NCBI GenBank assembly: GCA_036274635.1 | Contig: DASUFI010000035.1 | Span: forward strand, 1 to 21,236 | Direction: 5' to 3' | DNA length: 21,236 bases | DNA from: DASUFI01 sp036274635 | Lineage (GTDB): Bacteria > Planctomycetota > B15-G4 | Shown: piece after piece, positions 1-6,772 of the stretch | Layout: every line of letters starts with the position of its first letter | Position numbering within the stretch: position 1 is the first letter of the stretch | Position numbers and translations under genes: made by a program | The notes under the pieces: generated by a model | Databases searched by the model: none | What the model was told of the DNA's origin: nothing | Seen by the model: only the letters and a program-made list of their open reading frames with translations

Positions 1-2071
1 CGCCGATGTTGTCGCTGGGCATGTTGAGCGTCGGGTCGCCCGGGTTCGAGCTGACGACGAACTCCGTGCCGCTGGCATCGACCGAGACCTTCTCCAGCAC
101 GAAGATGGCGTGGTTCTCGTCGATGTCCTGGTTGGCGGTGCCGGAGTTGCCCAGCAGTGAGCTGCCGACGCCCAGGTTGGGCTGCAGCAGGATCTCGCCC
201 GCCGCCAGCTCGGCCAGCAGCTGCGGATCGCCGACCAGCCCCGTGACCGGGTCGTTGTCCAGCGACGTCAGCTGCGTGAAGCTGTCGTGGATGGTGGTCG
301 GGGTGAGCTCCGAGCTGCGGCCTGTCGCGCCGCGCAGCTTGGGGTCGGCCGTCTGGTAGGCGGGCGTGGCGACGGGCGACTTCAGGTTGAAGACCACCGT
401 GCCCGCGGAGCCTGTCAGCAGCACGTCGCCGCCGTCGCCGCCCTGCCCCGCGGCCAGCAACGCCGCGGCGCCGGTGCCGCCCTGCCCGAGGTAGGCCGCA
501 TAAGCGGCGTCGGACGGCCCCTCCGGCCGCACCGTCACCGGACCGTCCTCGCCGCTCACGTCGATGGCGCCGAGGACGTGCGCGTCGCCCGTGGAGTGCA
601 GGACCAGCGGCGCCCCGAGGCCGTCCAGCGGATTCCCCGGGCTCTGGACCTGGAACTCGTCCGGATCCGGCACGCCGTCGCCGTCGCGGTCGATCAGCAC
701 CTCGAGCGTCCAGCCCGCCGGCAGCGTGAACGACGAGAACTGGTACACGCGCGGCTCGAAGACGCCGTCGGCGACCTGCTCCACGCTGGGCAGCGAGACG
801 ATCCTCGCGTTGAAGTCGACCACGGCACCCGTGGGCACCTCGGTCTTCCCGGGGTTGCTGCTGCTGCCGGACACATCGACGAAGAAGGGTCCGTCCGCGC
901 CCGTGCCGCCGCCGAGGACCGGACCGAGCTCGCCCGGGAAGCTGGCGGCCCACTCGGCGGAGGTCGAGGAGGTGTCCTCGTGCGAGTCATCGTCGAAGGG
1001 CTCGAAGAGCGAGTACGTGACCGGGTCGACGGATCCGGCCACCTTCATGGACACGAACAGGTCCGGATCGCCCGAGCCGGTGATGGTCTCCTTGTCGTTG
1101 CCGCCGAGGTCCTGCACGGTGGCCGCGACCTCCGCGAACACGAACGAGCCCGGCGGGTAGGCGGTGAACTCCGGCGACCAGCGCACGATGGTCAGGTTGT
1201 CCTGCTGGTGCATGAAGGCGTAGGAGCCCGCCAGCGTCTTCGGCAGGAAGTCCGGCAGCGGCGCGGTGTTGATGGACAGCTTGATCGCCGGGCTGCTCTT
1301 GTCGATGGAGTTGATCACCGTCTGCGGCTGCACGGCGTCGTCGAAGAAGAACAGCACCTCCGAGACCGGCGTGACCGGCAGCTGGAGCAGGGGGCTGGTC
1401 TGCAGGATCTCGGTGGAGCCGGGGAAGAGCGCGATCGCGTCGTCCACGACGGCGTTGTCGCCGTTCTCGTCGGTGATCGTCTCGGGCAGCGTGACCGCGT
1501 CCGGATCCAGCACCAGGAAGGCGCGGGCGTGCGGGAAGCCTGGGTTGAAGTCGAAGCCGCTCTTGGGCGTCCGGAAGAAGAAGGTGGTGCCCGGGTTGGA
1601 GATGGAGTCGCCCCCGGTGGACTTGATCGCGGCGCCCGTGCTCGGGTTGCTGAAGGCGATCTCGTACAGCGCGTCGGCCTTGAAGCCGTAGACCACCTTG
1701 TCGGGCTGGAACTCGACGGTGGGCACGAGCTGCACCGTCTTGCCAGCGACCGCGAAGTCGATGCTGGCGACGATGCCGCCGGGCGTGGTGGCCTGGCCGG
1801 AGGGGTCGTCGATGGTGACCACCTGGATGGTGGCCGGCGTGACCGACGAGGGCTGGACGTCCTTGTTGAACTGGATCGTGACCGGGAAGTTCAGGCCGGC
1901 GATCTTGCCGCCGCTCGGGCCCGCGGTGACCTTGAAGCCCTTGGTGCCGCCACCGGACCCGGAGCTGCTGCCGCCACCTCCTCCACCACCTCCACCCCCG
2001 CCGCCGCAGCCCCCCGTGAGAGCCAGCGCCGCCAGGATCGAACCGAGAACCATCAACCTGTTTGCACGCAT
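1..2071 (-). CDS. Giant Ig-like surface lipoprotein, 3' end beyond window (partial, 690 aa visible)
   Basis: An open frame runs from ATG at 2071 to the left edge with no stop, so the C-terminus is missing. The N-terminus has a lipoprotein signal peptide (Arg2 and Arg5, hydrophobic core, ALTGGC) with the acylated Cys at residue 22. It is followed at once by 12 glycines and a Ser/Gly linker, a flexible tether. Glycine at +2 fits outer-membrane retention (inference). Residues ~40-130 look like an SbsA/Big_5-type Ig domain (IQFNKDVQPSSVTPATIQV); a second, weaker one lies near residues 240-330. Then come an FDD..ED..AEWAA segment (~355-370), a DRDGDGVPDPDEF calcium-type loop (~460) and a PLVLHSTG...GAIDVSG segment with Gly-rich runs (~490-550). 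The last two segments recur in the 6769-11673 protein, so the two are paralogs. No enzymatic motif was seen; a surface-exposed structural or adhesive role is inferred. A G-rich stretch about 15 bases upstream may be the ribosome site. Confidence 0.85.
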   Translation of the reverse strand, partial: MRANRLMVLGSILAALALTGGCGGGGGGGGGGGGSSSGSGGGTKGFKVTAGPSGGKIAGLNFPVTIQFNKDVQPSSVTPATIQVVTIDDPSGQATTPGGIVASIDFAVAGKTVQLVPTVEFQPDKVVYGFKADALYEIAFSNPSTGAAIKSTGGDSISNPGTTFFFRTPKSGFDFNPGFPHARAFLVLDPDAVTLPETITDENGDNAVVDDAIALFPGSTEILQTSPLLQLPVTPVSEVLFFFDDAVQPQTVINSIDKSSPAIKLSINTAPLPDFLPKTLAGSYAFMHQQDNLTIVRWSPEFTAYPPGSFVFAEVAATVQDLGGNDKETITGSGDPDLFVSMKVAGSVDPVTYSLFEPFDDDSHEDTSSTSAEWAASFPGELGPVLGGGTGADGPFFVDVSGSSSNPGKTEVPTGAVVDFNARIVSLPSVEQVADGVFEPRVYQFSSFTLPAGWTLEVLIDRDGDGVPDPDEFQVQSPGNPLDGLGAPLVLHSTGDAHVLGAIDVSGEDGPVTVRPEGPSDAAYAAYLGQGGTGAAALLAAGQGGDGGDVLLTGSAGTVVFNLKSPVATPAYQTADPKLRGATGRSSELTPTTIHDSFTQLTSLDNDPVTGLVGDPQLLAELAAGEILLQPNLGVGSSLLGNSGTANQDIDENHAIFVLEKVSVDASGTEFVVSSNPGDPTLNMPSDNIG

Positions 2072-2229
2072 GGACTTCGGGCGCGAGCCCCCCTGGGTTG
2101 GTCGTTTCCGCGGTACAGCCTTCTGCCCTGGCCGTATCGCTCCCGGTTCGGGCGGCAGGGAGGCGATGGACATCCCCATAGAATGCCATCTGACTTGCGG
2201 CCCTGCCCAGCCCGCCCCCGGACCCGCCG
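2072..2229. promoter_or_regulatory. Divergent intergenic region between giant lipoprotein and tatD
   Basis: These 158 bases separate two divergent genes and so should hold both promoters. On the plus strand, TAGAAT at 2179-2184 matches the sigma70 -10 hexamer at 5 of 6 positions and would start transcription about 40 bases before the tatD TTG. No convincing -35 lies 16-18 bases upstream of it. I could not pick a minus-strand promoter for the lipoprotein gene. No repeat or small ORF with a ribosome site was recognised. Confidence 0.35.
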
Positions 2230-3033
2230 TTGCCCTCCGCGACACCCCCACAGCTCGACCTGGTCGACACGCACTGTCACCTCGCCTGGGAGGCCTTCGA
2301 CGCGGATCGGGAGGCCGTGGTGGACCGTGCCCGCGCTGCCGGCGTCGGGGCCTGCGTGGTCGTGGGCGTGGACCAGCCGTCCTCGGAGGCCGCACTCCGG
2401 ATCGCGCAGGCGCAGCCCGGCTGGGCCGTGGCCACGGCCGGGATCCACCCCACCGAGGCCGTCGTGACGGATCCGGCGCGCTGGCCGCCGCTGCGTGAGC
2501 TGCTGGGGCGCGGCGGGTTCGTCGCCGTGGGCGAGACCGGCCTGGACGACTACCACCACCGCACGCCCCTGGACGCGCAGGCCGCCTCGCTCCAGCGCCA
2601 CGTGCACGCGGCCCTGGAGCTGCGCCTGCCCGTCATCCTGCACTGCCGGGACGCCTTCCCGCGGCTGCTGGACGAGCTCCAGCGCTGGCGCGGCGCGGGG
2701 CTGCGCGGGGTCCTGCACTGCTTCACCGGGGGGCGCGCGGAGGCCGAGCGGCTGCTCGACCTGGGCCTGCACCTCGGCGCCGGCGGCGCGGCAACCTACA
2801 AGCCCAACGGCGAGCTGCGTGCCGCGTTGCGCGCCGCGCCGCTGGAACGCCTGGTGCTCGAGACCGATGCGCCCTGGCTGGCGCCGGTGCCCGTGCGCGG
2901 GCGGCGCAACGAGCCCGCCTTCGTGTCGCACGTGGCGGACTGCCTGGCCGACGATCGCGGCCTGCCTCGGGCCGACTTCGCCGCCCGCACCAGCGCCAAC
3001 GCGCGGGCGCTCTTCGGCCTGCCGCCGCGCTGA
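2230..3033 (+). CDS. tatD: TatD-family metal-dependent hydrolase (putative 3'-5' DNase)
   Basis: The 267-residue product matches TatD/YcfH family length (about 260). It carries the metal-ligand set of the amidohydrolase-type TIM barrel: DTHCHL (His15, His17), GETGLD (Glu102), LHCRD (His138), LHCFTGG (His163) and ETDAPWL (Asp213). The family C-terminal signature P.P.RGRRNEP follows. Members are cytoplasmic exonucleases or deoxyribonucleases implicated in DNA repair or RNA quality control; the exact substrate cannot be told from sequence. The start is TTG: no in-frame ATG or GTG lies near the conserved DTHCHL, and no clear Shine-Dalgarno precedes it. It is the only plus-strand gene here. It converges on the EF-G-like gene with 6 bases between stop codons and is divergent from the edge lipoprotein gene, so it is probably transcribed alone. 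Confidence 0.93.
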   Translation: MPSATPPQLDLVDTHCHLAWEAFDADREAVVDRARAAGVGACVVVGVDQPSSEAALRIAQAQPGWAVATAGIHPTEAVVTDPARWPPLRELLGRGGFVAVGETGLDDYHHRTPLDAQAASLQRHVHAALELRLPVILHCRDAFPRLLDELQRWRGAGLRGVLHCFTGGRAEAERLLDLGLHLGAGGAATYKPNGELRAALRAAPLERLVLETDAPWLAPVPVRGRRNEPAFVSHVADCLADDRGLPRADFAARTSANARALFGLPPR

Positions 3034-3048
3034 GGAGAGCTACTCCTC
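3032..3048. terminator. Small hairpin at convergent tatD / EF-G-like junction
   Basis: GAGGAG (3032-3037) and CTCCTC (3043-3048) form a perfect 6-bp stem with a 5-base loop, lying over both stop codons of the converging genes. It lacks a U-tract on either strand and also encodes the last Glu residues of the EF-G-like protein. A bidirectional terminator role is therefore only possible. Confidence 0.25.
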
Positions 3049-5055
3049 CTCGTGGTGGCCCTTGAAGCCGGCCATGATCTCGTGCTGCACGGCGGGCGGC
3101 ACGACCTCGTAGTCGTGGAACTCGAAGCTGAAGCTGCCCTCGCCGGAGGTCAGCGAGCGCAGCGCGGTCGGATAGGTCATCACCTCGCGCTGCGGGACGC
3201 GCACCTTGACGATCTGCGTGTCGCCCAGCGAGTCCATGCCGGTGATGTGGCCGCGGCGCGTGTTGAGGTCGGAGGTGATGGCGCCCATGAAGCGCGAGGG
3301 CGTGGCCACCTCCATGTCGAGCAGCGGCTCGAGGATGACCGGGTGCGCCTTGCCGAAGGCGTCGCGGAAGGCCCTCATGCCCGCGATCTTGAATGAGTGC
3401 TCGTCGCTGTCCACGTCGTGGAACTTGCCGTCGGTGACGCTCACGGTCACGTCCACCACCGGGTAGCCGGCCACGATGCCCTTGTGCATGGCGTCTCGCA
3501 CGCCCTTCTCGATGGCCGGGATGAACTGGCGCGGGACGGATCCGCCCACGGTGTCGTCCACGTACACGAGGCCTGCGCCGCGCGCCGCCGGCTCCACCTT
3601 GAGGAAGACCTCGGCGAACTGGCCCCGGCCGCCGGTCTGCTTCTTGTGGCGGTGGTGGCCCTCGGCGCGGCCGGTGATGGTCTCGCGCAGCGGGACGCGG
3701 GGCGTCTCGACCTTGAGGTCGAAGTGCCCGCGCTCCTTGATGCGGTGCAGCACGGACTCGAGGTGCATGTTCGAGATGCCGTGCACCACGAGCTGGCCCG
3801 TGGCGTCGTCGCGCTCGAAGGTGAACGTGGGGTCCTCGGCCGCGGCGCGCTTGAGCGCGGTGCTGAGCTTGACCTCGTCCGCGTGGTTCACCAGCTCGAT
3901 GGCGCGCGCGACCATGGGCCGGGGCACGGCCAGGCGCGGGAAGCGGCGCGGGTGCGCGGCGTCGTGCAGCGTGTCCGAGGTCTCGATGGTCTCGACCTTG
4001 GACACGGCGATGAGGTCGCCCGCCACGGCCGAGTGGATCTCCTTGTGGTCCTTGCCCTGCGTGACCTGCAGGTGGGCCAGCTTCTCCGGCTTCCCGGTGC
4101 GTGCCACCACCAGCGGGGTGCCGGAGTCGATCTGGCCGGTGACCACGCGCAGCACCGAGAGCCGGCCCACGAAGGGGTCGATCACGGTGCGGAAGCAGAA
4201 GGCCGACGTGCCCGCGGCGCCCGGCTCGATCGTCTGCCCCTGATCGTCCTTGAAGAAGGGGCCGTCGGCCGGCGAGGGCAGGCAGCGCCCCGCGAAGTCG
4301 AGGAAGACGTCCGCCCCGCGGCCGTCGACGCCGTGCGCGCACAGCACGGGCACCAGCGACCCTTCCACCATCGAGCGGGTCACGAGGCGCGCCGCCTCGG
4401 CCTCGTCCGGTCGCCAATCCGACTCGAGGAAACGCGTCATGGCGGCGTCGTCCACCTCCACGGCAGCCTCGATCGCCGCGTCGCGCAACGCGGCCAGCTC
4501 TCCGGAGGCCTCGCCCGCGAGCGGCACGGCCGACACGCTCTTGAAGGCCGGCCCCGTGCCCTGCGGCGCGGCCAGCGCGACGCAACGCGCCCCCAGCGTC
4601 TCGGACAGGCCGGCCACGTAGTCGCCCCACGTGACGTCAGCCTCGTCCAGATGCGTGACCAGCACGCAGCGTGCACGGCCCAGCTGTCCCGCCAGCTCCC
4701 AGATCTTGCGGCTGGGGAAGGAGATGCCCTTGGCGGCGTCCACGAAGAGGACCGCGGTCTCGCAGGCGCTCAGCGCCGCGGCGGCCTCGCCGACGTGGTC
4801 CGGATAGCCGGGCGCGTCGAGCAGGTTGAGCAGGCGCCCCTTGTGCGTCGCGTGCAACAGCGACAGGTACACCGAGTGCTGCTTGGTCTTCTCCTCGGGC
4901 GTGAAGTCGGAGGCGGTGGAGCCGTCCGCCACGCTGCCAGCCCGCTGGATCGTGCCAGTGGCCAGCAGGACCGCTTCGGCGAAGGAGGTCTTGCCGGTGC
5001 GCGGGCCGCCGATGAAGACGAGGTTGCGCACGTCGGCCGTGGCGTGCTTGTCCAT
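3040..5055 (-). CDS. EF-G-like translational GTPase (EF-G2 / FusA2 type)
   Basis: The 671-residue product has the five-domain EF-G layout: GTPase (~8-270), domain II (~285-370), domain III, domain IV (~468-570, with TGGRGQFAEV and DGKFHDVDSDEHSFK) and domain V (~573-660). The P-loop is GGPRTGKTS (16-24). Switch I reads TKQHSVY where canonical EF-G has RGIT. G3 is DAPGYPD (80-86), with Tyr replacing the catalytic His of DxPGHVD. G4 is THLD (134-137) instead of NKxD. These changes, and a length slightly below the ~700 aa of EF-G, place it in the EF-G2/FusA2 side family rather than the canonical translocase; a housekeeping fusA should exist elsewhere (inference). Its role in this family is poorly defined, probably ribosome-associated. 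It lies 35 bases after the prepilin peptidase gene, likely the last gene of that unit. The start is ATG, with a weak Shine-Dalgarno. Confidence 0.9.
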   Translation of the reverse strand: MDKHATADVRNLVFIGGPRTGKTSFAEAVLLATGTIQRAGSVADGSTASDFTPEEKTKQHSVYLSLLHATHKGRLLNLLDAPGYPDHVGEAAAALSACETAVLFVDAAKGISFPSRKIWELAGQLGRARCVLVTHLDEADVTWGDYVAGLSETLGARCVALAAPQGTGPAFKSVSAVPLAGEASGELAALRDAAIEAAVEVDDAAMTRFLESDWRPDEAEAARLVTRSMVEGSLVPVLCAHGVDGRGADVFLDFAGRCLPSPADGPFFKDDQGQTIEPGAAGTSAFCFRTVIDPFVGRLSVLRVVTGQIDSGTPLVVARTGKPEKLAHLQVTQGKDHKEIHSAVAGDLIAVSKVETIETSDTLHDAAHPRRFPRLAVPRPMVARAIELVNHADEVKLSTALKRAAAEDPTFTFERDDATGQLVVHGISNMHLESVLHRIKERGHFDLKVETPRVPLRETITGRAEGHHRHKKQTGGRGQFAEVFLKVEPAARGAGLVYVDDTVGGSVPRQFIPAIEKGVRDAMHKGIVAGYPVVDVTVSVTDGKFHDVDSDEHSFKIAGMRAFRDAFGKAHPVILEPLLDMEVATPSRFMGAITSDLNTRRGHITGMDSLGDTQIVKVRVPQREVMTYPTALRSLTSGEGSFSFEFHDYEVVPPAVQHEIMAGFKGHHEEE

Positions 5056-5090
5056 GGGGCCCGAAGGCTACGGGCCGCGGCTCGGATCCG

Positions 5091-5981
5091 TCAAGCCGGA
5101 CGCGCCAGGGAGTCGATCAGCAGCCAGGCGCATTGCGGCCGCACCAGCTCGACCAGGATGCCCAGCGACAGGAACGGGCCGAAGGGGAGTCCCACCGGCG
5201 CCTCCGCGCCGCGGGCGCGCGCCACGAGCTTCATGGCAATGCCCGCCAGCGCGCCCAGGACGCAGCCCACCAGGATGGCCGAGAGCACGGAAAGGGCTCC
5301 CAGCAGCGTCCCCGCGAACGCCATCCACTTCACGTCGCCCCAGCCCATCGCGTCCTGCACGCCCGCCGCCTCCAGCTTGCGGCGCAGGAACAGGTTGCCG
5401 AGCCGCCCCACCAGGAACAGGCTGCCGCCGCCGGCCAGCAGCCCGAAGAACGCGGCCATGAGCGCCGAGGCGTGCGGCGACTCGAGGCGGAAGCCCCAGT
5501 GCCCCACGTGCAGCGTGGGGAAGACCAGCGACAGCAGCAGCCCGCCCACCACTCCCGGGTAGGTGATGACGTCCGGGATGATGAAGTGCTCGAGGTCGAT
5601 GAGCGTCACGGCGACGCTCGAGTAGGCCAGCAGGCACAGGGCGACGAAGCGTCCCGTGGAGGCCATGTCGACGGGTGGGCTCAGCCACCACGCCGCGGCG
5701 AACAGCGCCCCCACCAGCAGCTCCACTGCCGGGTAGCGCCAGGCGATGGGAGCACGGCAGCTTCGGCAGCGGCCGCGCAGCAGCAGCCACGAGAGCACGG
5801 GCACGTTGTCGCGCATGGCGACGGGCGCCTTGCAGCCGGGACAGAAGGAGCGCGCGGGCTGCAGGACGGACAGGCCCTCGCGCGGGCTGCGGTAGATGAC
5901 CACGTTGGCGAAGCTGCCCACGCACAGGCCGAACAGGCCCGCGAGCAGGGCCCCGCCCCAGTGCTGCCCCAACGCGTCCAT
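5091..5981 (-). CDS. pilD: Prepilin peptidase / N-methyltransferase (type IV leader peptidase, A24)
   Basis: This 296-residue polytopic membrane protein processes type IV prepilins and type II secretion pseudopilins. The N-terminal domain shows GSFANVVIYR (22-31) and the zinc tetrad C47-x2-C50...C72-x2-C75 of the bifunctional enzymes. The two catalytic aspartates lie in LIDLEHFIIPD (Asp129) and GWGDVK (Asp216), the GxGD-type pair. Several hydrophobic segments surround them. Length agrees with the family (about 260-300). AGGA ends 7 bases before the ATG at 5981, a good ribosome site. It starts 47 bases after small lipoprotein C and is followed 35 bases later by the EF-G-like gene, so it probably ends the lipoprotein transcription unit. 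No pilin or secretin gene lies in the window, so whether it serves pili or type II secretion is open. Confidence 0.95.
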   Translation of the reverse strand: MDALGQHWGGALLAGLFGLCVGSFANVVIYRSPREGLSVLQPARSFCPGCKAPVAMRDNVPVLSWLLLRGRCRSCRAPIAWRYPAVELLVGALFAAAWWLSPPVDMASTGRFVALCLLAYSSVAVTLIDLEHFIIPDVITYPGVVGGLLLSLVFPTLHVGHWGFRLESPHASALMAAFFGLLAGGGSLFLVGRLGNLFLRRKLEAAGVQDAMGWGDVKWMAFAGTLLGALSVLSAILVGCVLGALAGIAMKLVARARGAEAPVGLPFGPFLSLGILVELVRPQCAWLLIDSLARPA

Positions 5982-6028
5982 GCCCGCATCCTAGCAGCCG
6001 GCCAGGCCGTTCCGGCCTGCGCGCCGCA

Positions 6029-6772
6029 TCAGGGCGAGCGCAGCTCGAGCTCTCGCGCGGGCTCCGGCACGCGACCGTCGACCCCGCGGAGGCCCGAGCG
6101 CCGCAAGCTGAGCTGCAGCGCGCCGGATGCGCGCGGCAGCCGCAGCGTCAGCTCGAAGCGCCGACCGACGCAGCGCCAGCCGACCCCGGGCAGCACCGGC
6201 GCGCCCGTCAGCACCAGCCCACCCGCCAGCGGCTGCAGGGCGCAGTCGCCCGGTGTCACCGTCGAGGGATCGAGCACGCCGTCGAAGACGAGCACGACCC
6301 GGCCGTCCGACGGCACGTCCACCACGGCCTCGGCCGGCTCGATGAGCCGCGGCGGCGCCGGCCCTTCGTCCTGCAACGCCGGCCGCAGCGGGACGCGCAG
6401 GGTCTGTCCGCGACCCAGGGCGCGGCCGCCCGCGGTGCGCAGCGCATGCGGCGAGGGCAGGCCGGCCAGGCGCACCTGCAGCGCCGCCGGAGGTTGCGCC
6501 ACCAGCTCCGGCGTGGCCACGGGGCGAATGACGAGTTGGCCGGCCTCCACCCCCACCTCGGCCTCGAGCCGCCGCCCGTCGACGTCGCCGACGATCACCG
6601 AGGACGAGTCCACGCTGAGCGGGTCGAGCGCCGCGTCGAAGGACAGCACGAGGCGCCCGTTGAGCGCCAGCTCCGCCGGCGAGACGCTGCGCAGCTCGGC
6701 GGCGCCCGCGCCGCCGCAGCCGGAGCACGCGGCCAGCCCCAGGAGCAGCGCGCTTCGCCGGGCCAGGCTCAG
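6029..6772 (-). CDS. Small Ig-like lipoprotein C with apparent CTG start
   Basis: Read from CTG at 6772, the product is 247 aa. It has a textbook lipoprotein signal: MSLARRSALLLGLAAC, with two Arg, a short hydrophobic core, lipobox LAAC and Cys16. The mature part is two SbsA/Big_5-like modules: residues ~28-85 (LSFDAALDPLSVDSSSV) and ~155-245 (LVFDGVLDPSTVTPGD). The frame has no ATG, GTG or TTG between an upstream in-frame stop and GTG at 6649. Starting at that GTG would remove the signal peptide and the first strand of domain 1. The CTG overlaps the TGA of gene B as CTGA, the same geometry as the ATGA joining A and B, so translational coupling is likely (inference). A purple-bacterial-style strong Shine-Dalgarno is absent; GAGG lies too far upstream. 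Function is unknown; an envelope partner of the giant lipoproteins is plausible. The gene is well supported, the exact start less so. Confidence 0.78.
   Translation of the reverse strand: MSLARRSALLLGLAACSGCGGAGAAELRSVSPAELALNGRLVLSFDAALDPLSVDSSSVIVGDVDGRRLEAEVGVEAGQLVIRPVATPELVAQPPAALQVRLAGLPSPHALRTAGGRALGRGQTLRVPLRPALQDEGPAPPRLIEPAEAVVDVPSDGRVVLVFDGVLDPSTVTPGDCALQPLAGGLVLTGAPVLPGVGWRCVGRRFELTLRLPRASGALQLSLRRSGLRGVDGRVPEPARELELRSP

Noticed and set aside
6029..6649. GTG 6649 as start of lipoprotein C
   Set aside because: It would discard an ideal signal peptide, the LAAC lipobox and the first strand of the first Ig-like module, all encoded in frame just upstream.
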